Positions 17,814 to 25,140 of a stretch of 64,000 bases of DNA are shown one piece after another. How positions within the stretch are numbered: the first letter of the stretch is position 1; each line of letters begins with the position of its first letter. Made by a program: the position numbers and the translations under genes. Source of the DNA: an uncultured Bacteroidales bacterium (GTDB lineage Bacteria; Bacteroidota; Bacteroidia; Bacteroidales; Bacteroidaceae). Under the pieces are notes generated by a model. The model worked only from the letters and a program-made list of their open reading frames with translations. It was not told the origin of the DNA and did not search any database. The DNA lies in the NCBI GenBank assembly GCA_902772585.1, contig CACYBB010000005.1:39241-103240 (forward strand). Reading direction: 5' to 3'.

Positions 17814-19004
17814 TTACAATTTGGATTCTAAGGCATTGAAGAAATCACGTGCAAATCGTTCTTTATTGTATTTGACCGCATTGTGTTTAGCAGCAATGGC
17901 CATATTGGAACATTCCTGTGGAGTGTTGTACAACCGTCGAATAGCGTTGGCCAAGCCTTCAACAAAGTTTTGTTCGGTGGAAACGATGATAGCACTCTCG
18001 TCGGCCACTTCTTCAGGTATTCCCCCGCGATTCGTGGCGATGGTAGGCAGTCCCATAGCCTGAGCTTCCAGTACGGTAGTTGGGAAGGGATCATCCCATA
18101 CCGACGGAATGACGGCAACATCCGCCAACTGTAGGTAGTCAGGCATATTCTGGTAGGGAACAAAGCCGGTAAAAACAATACGTTCCTTGATAGTAAGAGC
18201 CTTCTCTTTTAGTGAGCATACGAAACCGTCTTCATTTGAGGCATTGCCAAAAAAGGTGCTGCCAAGAATCATTAGTTTGATATTGGACAGGTCTGTCAAT
18301 AGCAACATCGCCTCAATAAGTTTGTCGATACCCTTGTCTTTATTGAGTCGTCCGCTGAATATGAGCACAAAGTCGGTATCAGAAAACCCAAGTTCTTTTC
18401 TGCTTATTATCGGATCCTCTCGTCGGGTAAAGTTCTGCAAGTTGATGCCGTTATAGACAGTCATCGTTTTACTATCAGTCTGTACGGGGATGCTTTCGAC
18501 TCTCTGTTTGATATAATCTGATACAGTTATCACTTTGTTCAGATGTTGATATATATCCTTCGCTTGTGGTAAAGTGCTATTCAGCAAATCGTTGTGAAGG
18601 TGGAGAATAAGATTAGAGATGCCACGTTGCGACAGCTTACAGACATAGCCAGGACGATTCTCAAGGACGATGCAGTCGTAGTGCTCTTTGCGCAGGTGTT
18701 TGTATGCCTGTTCGAAGAAGTATTCAATGAAATAGTTGTAGTATTCATTCGGATGTAATAATTGATGGATTTTTCTGAATACTTTGGCTATGAAACTGCT
18801 GGTGTTAATATAGCAATAGTGATTGACATCTGACTTAACGGCAGGATACTTTTCTACATCAGGATGCCATACACTATAGACCGTAATGTTGTGTAGGCGG
18901 TGCTGCTGGTTGTATTCCAGATAGAAATCAATAAGATTCTCTACTGCTCCTCCTTGCACGGCAGGAACAGGCAGTATACCGGATGTTAGTATTGCTATCT
19001 TCAT
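17814..19004 (-). CDS. GT4 family glycosyltransferase
   Basis: The 396-residue GT-B fold protein begins with ILTSGILPVPAVQGGAVENL, the usual Gly-rich loop. In the C-terminal half come LIFSGRLNKDKGIDKLIEA, then PSVWDDPFPTTVLEAQAMGLPTIATNRGGIPE with the E-x7-E motif that contacts the donor nucleotide sugar. It belongs to the exopolysaccharide locus, starting one base from the flippase stop and ending four bases before the next GT2 gene. Sugar specificity is unknown. Confidence 0.88.
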   Translation of the reverse strand: MKIAILTSGILPVPAVQGGAVENLIDFYLEYNQQHRLHNITVYSVWHPDVEKYPAVKSDVNHYCYINTSSFIAKVFRKIHQLLHPNEYYNYFIEYFFEQAYKHLRKEHYDCIVLENRPGYVCKLSQRGISNLILHLHNDLLNSTLPQAKDIYQHLNKVITVSDYIKQRVESIPVQTDSKTMTVYNGINLQNFTRREDPIISRKELGFSDTDFVLIFSGRLNKDKGIDKLIEAMLLLTDLSNIKLMILGSTFFGNASNEDGFVCSLKEKALTIKERIVFTGFVPYQNMPDYLQLADVAVIPSVWDDPFPTTVLEAQAMGLPTIATNRGGIPEEVADESAIIVSTEQNFVEGLANAIRRLYNTPQECSNMAIAAKHNAVKYNKERFARDFFNALESKL

Positions 19005-19005
19005 G

Positions 19006-20562
19006 TCATTTTTGGAATGTTAGTTTACACAATATGTGGTATATTGCCGGTTTTCTTGCAACAAAATACTTCATACCCTTGGTGCTTACAAACATGATGA
19101 GGAAATAGAACACCATCAGGCAGGGGAAGATAATGACGCCATAGCCTAAAAGCGTAGCCCACGAGTTGACGTAATAATCAATGAAGGCATGTTTCAGGAA
19201 TAAAGAGAAGACGGTAAACACCCCAAAGATACCATAATAGGTTGTCATGGGTTTCCAAAACTCCCATACGCTCTTGTGAAAACCTTCAGAGAATAGATAA
19301 TAGGGTTTCCAAAAGACGTTAAAGTAGAAAACACTGATGATTTTTCCCAGCAAAATACCCGCAATGCCGAAGAAAGGAGCCAATGCGAGAGTTACTGCAA
19401 GGTTAATGATAAGTTCCGTCCACGAAGTCCATACATCACCATAAAGTCCTGATGCTCCTACAAACATATATACTGTGGCATATTGCAGTCGCAAGAAGAG
19501 ATTGAAGATGAGAAGATAGACAATAGTCAGGCTGAGTTGGAAACCGCCTCCTAACCAGCACGTAATAGTTGGCTGGATGAATAGGATAAGTGGGAAAATA
19601 ACGGCTCCCATAATAAAGAAACGTGTGGCAGTCATCTCCCAGAATACTTTCATGATGTGTTTCTCGTCACCTTCAGCCAATAAGTTTCCAATGCCGGCAC
19701 TCATACCGTCTGCCAAGATGTTGACTAAATAGATGATTTTGTTGAGAATAATCGTGTAGTTGCCGTAGAATGCCACTTGTGTGACAGAAACGAATGTACC
19801 GACCAGTATCTCGTCACTACGATTGAGGATGAAATCCTTGATTTTCAGAATGAAGACTTGGCGGGTCTTCTTCAGCACTTCTGGATAGCGCTTCAGGTTC
19901 TCGCGACCTGCTTTGAGGTTAATCTCCAGCCAGGGATAGAGCTGACGGATGCGGATGTTGAAGACGATGATGCCGATGATGGTGAATATCAGGCCCACGA
20001 CGACCCACAGCCACAGATTACGATAGTAGTAGGCCAGCAGAATCTGTGTGAGGCTCTGTACGATGTTAATAGTCTGGAAATAAGCCTGTACCAGATACTG
20101 TTTCTGGTTGGCGCTGACCAACAGTTGCTTGAAGTTGAAGACGTAGGCAGACACCGTTGTCGCCAGAAACGAATAGAAGGCGAAATAGACCAGCGGCAGC
20201 CCTGTACCCAGATTTCCGAACCACCAGGGGAAGAACAGGCTGACCACGATGCCGCAGCTACCGATGACCAGTCCGATGCAGCGGTATAGGAACGCCAGCA
20301 TCGACATCACCTCGTTGATCTTCTCGTGGTTGTCCTCTTGCAGCGGCTTGTAAAGGAAATAGACGATGCTAGTGCCTATGCCTAGCTCAGCTACGCTGAG
20401 GAACGACATAATGTTCATCAGCATGCCTGTCAGTCCGATGAACTCAGCACCCAGACAGTCGAGGAATATCTTTCGGGAGAAGAAAGCTAGGAACAAGGAG
20501 AGGATGTAGAACACCATCCCCACCTTAATATTCATCACACTTCTATGTACTCTTTCTCCCAT
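19006..20562 (-). CDS. wzx: Wzx-type polysaccharide flippase (MOP superfamily)
   Basis: The 518-residue protein has about twelve to fourteen hydrophobic segments and no catalytic motif. The N-terminal GLTGMLMNIMSFLSVAELGIGTSIVYFLYKPL run is typical of oligosaccharide flippases of Bacteroidetes capsule loci. It should move the undecaprenyl-linked repeat unit across the inner membrane for Wzy polymerisation. A TACATTTG element at 20584-20591 suggests its own promoter, so the wzx-GT4-GT2 part can be transcribed apart from the upstream exopolysaccharide genes, from which a plus-strand cassette separates it. Confidence 0.82.
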   Translation of the reverse strand: MGERVHRSVMNIKVGMVFYILSLFLAFFSRKIFLDCLGAEFIGLTGMLMNIMSFLSVAELGIGTSIVYFLYKPLQEDNHEKINEVMSMLAFLYRCIGLVIGSCGIVVSLFFPWWFGNLGTGLPLVYFAFYSFLATTVSAYVFNFKQLLVSANQKQYLVQAYFQTINIVQSLTQILLAYYYRNLWLWVVVGLIFTIIGIIVFNIRIRQLYPWLEINLKAGRENLKRYPEVLKKTRQVFILKIKDFILNRSDEILVGTFVSVTQVAFYGNYTIILNKIIYLVNILADGMSAGIGNLLAEGDEKHIMKVFWEMTATRFFIMGAVIFPLILFIQPTITCWLGGGFQLSLTIVYLLIFNLFLRLQYATVYMFVGASGLYGDVWTSWTELIINLAVTLALAPFFGIAGILLGKIISVFYFNVFWKPYYLFSEGFHKSVWEFWKPMTTYYGIFGVFTVFSLFLKHAFIDYYVNSWATLLGYGVIIFPCLMVFYFLIMFVSTKGMKYFVARKPAIYHILCKLTFQK

Positions 20563-20743
20563 GTTCCTATTGCTACATTATTGCAAATGTAATTATTATA
20601 TTCGTAATAAAATATTTTATAAGCTCATATTTGGTATTTTTTAACAATTTGTTTCCTGACAGGGGACAGACCCTGCGTCAGCTATTTGGTATCAGATTTA
20701 CACTTTTTCTATAGAAAGTAACGGGAATGTTTAAAAAATTTTG

Positions 20744-20785
20744 TACCTTTGCAGTTCTCACTGTCCAATAGGGCAGTGGTTTTTT
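20744..20785 (+). promoter_or_regulatory. Promoter element followed at once by a terminator-like hairpin
   Basis: TACCTTTG at 20744-20751 predicts a transcript starting near 20757. Immediately afterwards CACTGTCC (20759-20766) pairs with GGGCAGTG (20771-20778) over the loop AATA and is followed by six T. The XRE gene begins 42 bases later. This is the expected shape of a leader that ends transcription within about 30 bases unless read through. Confidence 0.5.
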
Positions 20786-20827
20786 ATGTCAAACAAAGTA
20801 ATAATTTTTTTAAACAATTAAAAATCA

Positions 20828-21036
20828 ATGATTAACAAAGAAACAAAGATTGACCTGAAGAAGGCGATGGTGAAAAAAACGTGAGTGAAACAGAGTTGGC
20901 CGAGAAGTTGGGCTTCAGTCGCCCTTATCTGAATGCCATAGCTTGTGGTAAGAAGAATGTTACCATAGCCCAGTTGGAACGTATAGCAGGAGCTCTAGGC
21001 ATGGTACTCCACATAGAATTTGAAGATATTTCCTGA
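20828..21036 (+). CDS. Small XRE/Cro-type regulator, interrupted by a -1 frame change at an A7 run
   Basis: From ATG 20828 the frame reads MINKETKIDLKKAMVKKT and stops at TGA 20882. In the -1 frame, starting at or before GTG 20881, the sequence continues with ETELAEKLGFSRPYLNAIACGKKNVTIAQLERIAGALGM, a clear helix-turn-helix, to TGA 21034. The change occurs at seven A then C (20873-20880). One more A would give a continuous 69-residue XRE protein. It could be a phase-variable gene, a programmed -1 slip (A AAA AAC), a sequencing error or a pseudogene; alternatively translation starts at GTG 20881. It is first in the plus-strand cassette. Confidence 0.6.
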
Positions 21037-21073
21037 AGACTGTTACCTCTATTAACCCCACAGGTTTCTATCT

Positions 21074-21105
21074 AGCGCAGCGACCCAAAGTCGTTGCGCT
21101 TTTTC
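21074..21105 (+). terminator. Intrinsic terminator after the XRE gene
   Basis: AGCGCAGCGAC (21074-21084) pairs with GTCGTTGCGCT (21090-21100), with one G-T pair and loop CCAAA, followed by TTTTC. It separates the XRE gene from the rest of the cassette. Confidence 0.8.
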
Positions 21106-21190
21106 TTGTCTATCCACTTGATTTTTAGTACCTTTACATCACGAAAAGCTGGCTTTGATAACGAAAACAAAAACGAAAACCAAAAGGAGT

Positions 21191-21517
21191 ATGACAGAAA
21201 AAGAGAAAGAGTACAGACAGGAGCGGATAATTCGCTCGCTGACACAGTGTAACCTGCTGACGATAGGGTGTAAGACGACGGGACAAGTGGCCAGAATGCT
21301 GGGCATGACGGCAAAGGAGTTGTACCGAGAACTGAAGGAACGGAGCATCCTGTTCAAGAGTGACGGTGTATGGATGTTGGAGGCCGAATATGCGTTCCAG
21401 AATCTGTTGCGCTACAGATATACGTTGTTCTACACGCTGCTGGGGGAAGAGAAGGTCCGCGTGTATCCAGTGTGGACGGAGCAGGGTGTCGAGTTCTTAA
21501 GAAACGAATTGCAGTGA
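21191..21517 (+). CDS. KilAC/antirepressor-like protein
   Basis: The 108-residue protein begins at ATG 21191 just after AAAGGAG; an in-frame TTG at 21155 is less likely. It resembles the C-terminal KilAC domain of phage antirepressors: TTGQVARMLGMTAKELYRELKERSILFKSDGVWML is a helix-turn-helix with the closing strand, and VYPVWTEQGVEFLRNEL is the terminal helix. Phage antirepressors lift lysogenic repression; stand-alone versions in Bacteroidales elements have no proven role. TACCTTTA at 21129-21136 may be its promoter. The first of three iteron-like repeats lies inside its last codons. Confidence 0.66.
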   Translation: MTEKEKEYRQERIIRSLTQCNLLTIGCKTTGQVARMLGMTAKELYRELKERSILFKSDGVWMLEAEYAFQNLLRYRYTLFYTLLGEEKVRVYPVWTEQGVEFLRNELQ

Positions 21518-21600
21518 GTATTTTAAGAAACGAATTAGCGTGATAAACCATCATTTTTTTAAGAAACGAATTTGAATAATTAAAACGAATTTTATCCACG
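21497..21600 (+). repeat. Iteron-like direct repeats before the RepA-like ATPase gene
   Basis: The 14-mer TTAAGAAACGAATT occurs exactly three times, at 21497-21510, 21523-21536 and 21559-21572 (steps of 26 and 36 bases). Partial copies AAAACGAATT and CACGAATTATCC follow in very AT-rich DNA up to the ATG at 21633. Such clusters are typical of replication-initiator or operator sites. Confidence 0.75.
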
Positions 21601-21632
21601 AATTATCCTAATTATCTTTTATTTTAATTAGT

Positions 21633-22739
21633 ATGAAGAATGAAGAAACGAAACAGGTGGAGGGGGAGTTGCAGACATCGGGTGGGGCGGTGACGCTGAG
21701 CCCGCTGCAGCTGGCGCTGGAGAACCTGAGGATTACTGCCGACAAGCAACTGCCGAAAATGGACTTCCTATTCCAACTGTTCGACAAGCCGTGTTTTCCA
21801 AGGGGGGAACTGGTGGCGATAACGGGTAAGGCGAAGTCGGGTAAGACGTTTGTTACCTCGATGCTGATAGCATGCTGCACCATACGTGACGTACTGTCGT
21901 TCCATCGCAATGACGACAATCCCTTGCGTGTGTTGTGGTATGACACGGAGCAGAGCGACGAATCGACACAGGACATATTGAAGAACCGCATCATGAAGAT
22001 GCAAGGAGGGGCTGCGGAAGAGGCCGCAATTGACGTGTTTAACGTGCGTTCGGTGTCGTGGAAGGACCGCAGGAAGCTGTTGCTGGAGGCGGTGGCACAA
22101 TACGGCCCTGACCTGGTCATCGTGGATGGTATCCGCGACCTGGTGAACGACATCAACGACGGCATCCTGGCGCAGGAGGTGATGGAGGAACTGTTGCATG
22201 TGGCTGCCGCCAGCAAATGCTGTATTGTCTGCATCCTGCACCAGAACAAGGGCTCGGAGGATCATAACCTGCGAGGGTGGATAGGTACGGAGCTGATGAA
22301 CAAGGCCTTCGAGGTGTATGCCTGCGAGAAGATGATGCCACAACGTATCTTCAAGGTGGAGCAGACGCTGACGCGAAAGTACGACATCGAGCAGACGCTC
22401 TATTTCGAGGTGGACCAGCAGGGCCTTCCCCGGCTTACAGTCGTGCCCGTAGTTAATGGTGGCGGTGACGACAAGGAGCGCCTGCAGCCTCTGAATCGTG
22501 AATATATCATCACAGAGGAGGACGGCAGCTGGCGATTTGATACGCAACGACTGTTTCTAGATGTCTTCAGTGGTCGCGAGGAGCTTTGCGGTAGCGAGCT
22601 GCGCAGTCTTGTCATGCAGCAGTCTGGCATCTCCGTGCCGTTTGTCTATAACCGCGTGCTGAAAGAAGCTATCGAAAACGGACACGTACAACGTAGCACC
22701 AATGGTCACAATACCATCTACCGTCCAGCCCCCTTCTGA
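21633..22739 (+). CDS. RepA-like AAA_25 family ATPase with C-terminal winged helix
   Basis: The 368-residue protein has a RecA-type ATPase core: Walker A GKAKSGKT at 65-72, the acidic WYDTEQ at about 102-107, Walker B DLVIVDGIRDL with Asp165, and CILHQNKG. This matches the AAA_25/RepA hexameric helicase-like family found in plasmids, satellites and genomic islands. The last 65 residues (from RLFLDVFSGREEL) look like a winged helix. It starts right after the iteron-like repeats and is followed by a Toprim-like protein, a pairing seen in replication modules. Replication activity here is inference. Its codons look more GC-rich than those of the flanking polysaccharide genes. Confidence 0.75.
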   Translation: MKNEETKQVEGELQTSGGAVTLSPLQLALENLRITADKQLPKMDFLFQLFDKPCFPRGELVAITGKAKSGKTFVTSMLIACCTIRDVLSFHRNDDNPLRVLWYDTEQSDESTQDILKNRIMKMQGGAAEEAAIDVFNVRSVSWKDRRKLLLEAVAQYGPDLVIVDGIRDLVNDINDGILAQEVMEELLHVAAASKCCIVCILHQNKGSEDHNLRGWIGTELMNKAFEVYACEKMMPQRIFKVEQTLTRKYDIEQTLYFEVDQQGLPRLTVVPVVNGGGDDKERLQPLNREYIITEEDGSWRFDTQRLFLDVFSGREELCGSELRSLVMQQSGISVPFVYNRVLKEAIENGHVQRSTNGHNTIYRPAPF

Positions 22740-22740
22740 G

Positions 22741-22795
22741 GCCACCCCCTCTTATATCTGTCCCCTTATAGGGGACTTAGATATGAGGGGGGCCT
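22741..22795. repeat. GC-rich palindrome between the ATPase and Toprim-like genes
   Basis: CCCCCTC (22745-22751) and GAGGGGG (22785-22791) close a long hairpin whose inner arms TATATCT/AGATATG and GTCCCC/GGGGAC also pair around the loop TTATA. It starts directly after the ATPase stop and contains the likely ATG (22783) of the next gene in its 3' arm. Confidence 0.7.
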
Positions 22796-23481
22796 CCGAA
22801 CCCCCGCAGAAATTATGGCAGCAACGGGAGTCCCCGGACAGTCTGTTCTGCTGGGCTGTGGTCAGCAACGGCTACCTGACCGAGGAGCAGATGCAGCGGG
22901 CCGCACAGCGCTACCACCTAGGACGGTCGAGGGACGGTGGCGTCATCTTCTGGCAGATAGACACACTGGGGCAGGAGTACGACGGCAAGATTATGTACTA
23001 CCGGTCCGACTGCCACCGCGACCACGGACGCCATCCGCAGTGGGTCAGCAACCTGCTGAAATGCCAGTTCCTGAAGCAGTTCCCAGAGATGGAGGTATGG
23101 ATGCCGGCACCCTGCCACTGCCTGTTCGGCACGCACCTCTTAACTCTCGCAGATGGCGCAGATAACGCAGATAATATCGCCGTAGTGGAGGCGGAGAAGA
23201 CGGCGGTGATCATGTCGGAGCACTATCCGCAGTACTTGTGGCTGGCAGCGGGTGGACTGACGGAGCTGACGGCACAGAAGCTCTTTCCGCTGCGCGGCCG
23301 ACGGGTCATTCTCTTCCCCGATACCGACCCTGACTGCAAGGCCTACACCCATTGGTGGACTGTTGCCCAGGAGGCGCACCGCCTGTACCAGCTCGACATC
23401 ACCGTCAGCTCGCTGCTGGAGCGCCGGGCGACACGGGAGCAGAAAGAAGCGAAAATCGACCTCATCGACTATTTATTTTAA
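22783..23481 (+). CDS. Toprim-like (DUF6371-type) protein
   Basis: The protein has 232 residues from ATG 22783; an in-frame ATG at 22702 would add 27 residues overlapping the ATPase gene. The C-terminal half has Toprim-like order: VVEAEKTAVIMSEHYPQ with the Glu-x-Glu-Lys of primase-type Toprims, LAAGGLTEL, then GRRVILFPDTDPD with the DxD. This resembles the DUF6371 proteins of Bacteroidales mobile regions. The N-terminal 90 residues could hold a diverged substrate domain, but I see no CHC2 zinc finger. It may act in priming or nucleic-acid processing with the ATPase upstream. Confidence 0.65.
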   Translation: MRGASEPPQKLWQQRESPDSLFCWAVVSNGYLTEEQMQRAAQRYHLGRSRDGGVIFWQIDTLGQEYDGKIMYYRSDCHRDHGRHPQWVSNLLKCQFLKQFPEMEVWMPAPCHCLFGTHLLTLADGADNADNIAVVEAEKTAVIMSEHYPQYLWLAAGGLTELTAQKLFPLRGRRVILFPDTDPDCKAYTHWWTVAQEAHRLYQLDITVSSLLERRATREQKEAKIDLIDYLF

Positions 23482-23491
23482 TTTTATTTCC

Positions 23492-23950
23492 ATGAACAAA
23501 CCGAAGTACAATCCAGAGATGCAACTGTCGGAGCACTTCCGACTGAAAGAGTTTATTGACAGCCCGAAGGCCGACAGCCTGGGCATTGACAACCGACCGG
23601 ACTGGGAGGCAGTGATTAACCTGAGAAACCTGTGCCGAGAGGTGCTGGAGCCTCTGCGACAGCATGAGGACCATCCCATACATGTCAACAGCGGCTACCG
23701 CTGCATGGAGCTGAATGAGGCGGTGCATGGCGTGGGCGACTCGCAACACCTGCGTGGCGAGGCTGCCGATCTGCATCTGCCCGACGTGGCAACAGGACGC
23801 CGGTGGTATAAGTTCATTGTCGAGAACTTGGACTTTGACCAGCTGCTGTTTGAGTATCGTCGCACGGGTGTCCGCTGGCTGCATGTCTCGTGTCGCCGTG
23901 ACCGCACGCGCAACCGCCACATGGCCATTCCCAACTTCCCTGCCAGATGA
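23492..23950 (+). CDS. M15-family (peptidase M15_3) D-Ala-D-Ala carboxypeptidase-like protein
   Basis: The 152-residue protein has the zinc ligands of M15 peptidases: His86 and Asp93 in HLRGEAAD and His131 in RWLHVS. The preceding VNSGYRCMELNEAVHG is also typical. There is no signal peptide, as in phage-type endolysin relatives. It may cleave peptidoglycan cross-links or stem peptides. In Bacteroidales such genes accompany HU-like and smalltalk genes in phage-derived islands. It starts 10 bases after the Toprim-like gene and its stop overlaps the next ATG (ATGA). Confidence 0.78.
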   Translation: MNKPKYNPEMQLSEHFRLKEFIDSPKADSLGIDNRPDWEAVINLRNLCREVLEPLRQHEDHPIHVNSGYRCMELNEAVHGVGDSQHLRGEAADLHLPDVATGRRWYKFIVENLDFDQLLFEYRRTGVRWLHVSCRRDRTRNRHMAIPNFPAR

Positions 23951-24090
23951 CGTGTAAGTGTTGTGGACGAGAGTTGCCGCCGACGAGTTTCGAGCGGTTC
24001 AAGACCGGTACCTACCGGAAGATGTGCTGGCAGTGCCGCTGGGCGCTGAACGGCAAAGGAGTAAGAAGGCGCAGCATGCTTCGTGAATGA
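23947..24090 (+). CDS. 47-residue zinc-ribbon-like protein
   Basis: The ATG overlaps the M15 stop (ATGA) and the frame runs to TGA 24088-24090. The peptide is rich in paired cysteines: CKCCGRELP near the start and MCWQCRW after a short basic linker, a CxxC-type zinc-ribbon arrangement, with an Arg/Lys-rich end. Translational coupling and the Cys pattern support a real gene despite its size. Function is unknown; a nucleic-acid or protein-binding role is possible. Confidence 0.6.
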   Translation: MTCKCCGRELPPTSFERFKTGTYRKMCWQCRWALNGKGVRRRSMLRE

Positions 24091-24113
24091 TAGTGTTTTC
24101 GGAGCGCACGGAA

Positions 24114-24147
24114 CTGGATGGTTGCTTGGCAACCACCCAGTTTTTTT
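24114..24147 (+). terminator. Intrinsic terminator after the M15/zinc-ribbon genes
   Basis: CTGGATGGTTGC (24114-24125) pairs with GCAACCACCCAG (24129-24140) with one mismatch and loop TTG, followed by seven T. The next promoter starts inside it. Confidence 0.85.
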
Positions 24148-24229
24148 GTACCTTTGTATTGTGAAAAGAGAAACGGCCTCTCACTGATAGCAAAACGCCG
24201 TTCCTCTGCACGAGAAAGGCCGTTTCTCT
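24125..24229 (+). promoter_or_regulatory. Promoter and structured leader of the HU-like gene
   Basis: CTTG (24125-24128), 20 bases, then TACCTTTG (24149-24156) form a promoter that shares bases with the terminator. The transcript would begin with a large stem: AGAGAAACGGCCT (24167-24179) is fully complementary to AGGCCGTTTCTCT (24217-24229), enclosing about 37 bases. The HU-like ATG follows at 24291. The role of the structure is unknown. Confidence 0.55.
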
Positions 24230-24290
24230 GAAAGCAACACGCTTAACCCCTTAAACCTTTAAACTTTTAAGCCTTTAAAACATTACAATT

Positions 24291-24899
24291 ATGGGAACAA
24301 TTCAAATCAAGAAGATTGAGCGCACAGTGACTGTGGGCAAGTTGAACGAACAGCGCCAGAAGGTGCAGAAAACCTATGGCAAGATTATCTATCGCGGCAC
24401 ACTGAAGCTGACCGACATGGCGGAGCACATCATGAAGCACGGCTCTGTGTACACCGAGGATGTAGTGATTGGTGTCATCACCAAGCTGAAGAACTGTCTG
24501 CAGGAGATGCTCGCCGACGGCTACAAGGTGAAGCTGGACGGCATAGGTACGCTTTACCCCGTGCTGAGCTCAGAGGGTGTGGCTGATGCCAAGGACTACA
24601 GTCCCTCAGAAAACGTCACCCGCGTAGGCATCTCGTTCCTGGCCGACCAGGGCAAGAAGTCGCTCTTCAAGGCCCGCAACATGCGCAACGACGTGAGCCT
24701 GAGCACCAAACTGTACAACGAAATGACTGGCGAAGAGGAACTCACCCCCAATGCAACGCCACACTCTCAAGGAGAGAACCCCTCTCCTAGCGGCGAGGGG
24801 AGCGGTAACACTGGCAGCGGCAACACAGGTGGCGGTAACACCGGAGGTAACGGCGGAGGTGGTGACGAACCGGGCGGGGACGGAAATGACCAGAATTGA
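24291..24899 (+). CDS. HU-like DNA-binding protein with Gly-rich tail
   Basis: The 202-residue protein has an HU/IHF-like core of about 130 residues: helices in TLKLTDMAEHIMKHGSVY and VVIGVITKLKNCLQEML, then the VKLDGIGTLYPVL strand region. This is the long HU-like family common in Bacteroidales, which probably bends or coats DNA. Residues after about 150 form a low-complexity tail (NATPHSQGENPSPSGEG, then repeated GNTGGGN) encoded in part by a GC-rich palindrome. It has its own promoter and structured leader, and the smalltalk gene follows. Confidence 0.78.
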   Translation: MGTIQIKKIERTVTVGKLNEQRQKVQKTYGKIIYRGTLKLTDMAEHIMKHGSVYTEDVVIGVITKLKNCLQEMLADGYKVKLDGIGTLYPVLSSEGVADAKDYSPSENVTRVGISFLADQGKKSLFKARNMRNDVSLSTKLYNEMTGEEELTPNATPHSQGENPSPSGEGSGNTGSGNTGGGNTGGNGGGGDEPGGDGNDQN

Positions 24900-24974
24900 T
24901 GTCTGATGTAAGATGGCTGAGGGCTGATGTCTGAGGACTGAGGCTCCAGCCTCTTGAAACCAAAACTTGAAAGT

Positions 24975-25085
24975 ATGAAGAAGAATAGTATTGTAGAGAT
25001 TGTGGTGAAGGTAGTAGTAGCCGCACTCACAGCGTTCCTGACAGCGGTGACGACGACGTCGTGTACAGGCTATGGACCGTTTTAG
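24975..25085 (+). CDS. Smalltalk protein
   Basis: The 36-residue peptide starts MKKNSIVEIVVKVVVAALTA and ends with SCTGYGPF: one hydrophobic helix with a Cys near the C-terminus. This matches the tiny 'smalltalk' family found next to HU-like genes in Bacteroidales. Function is unknown. It lies 75 bases after the HU-like stop and before a strong terminator. Confidence 0.72.
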   Translation: MKKNSIVEIVVKVVVAALTAFLTAVTTTSCTGYGPF

Positions 25086-25103
25086 AATGAAAGATGAAGA
25101 GAA

Positions 25104-25140
25104 CGAATAATGGGGACCGAAAGTCCCCATTATTCGTTTA
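25104..25140 (+). terminator. Terminator closing the plus-strand cassette
   Basis: CGAATAATGGGGAC (25104-25117) pairs perfectly with GTCCCCATTATTCG (25123-25136) across CGAAA, followed by TTTATTTCTTTTT. The stop of the converging GT2 gene is at 25138, so it probably works in both directions. Confidence 0.88.

Noticed and set aside
22815-23165. Alternative Arg-rich frame over the Toprim-like gene
   Set aside because: It is the typical shadow of a GC-rich gene; the Toprim-like motifs are in the other frame.
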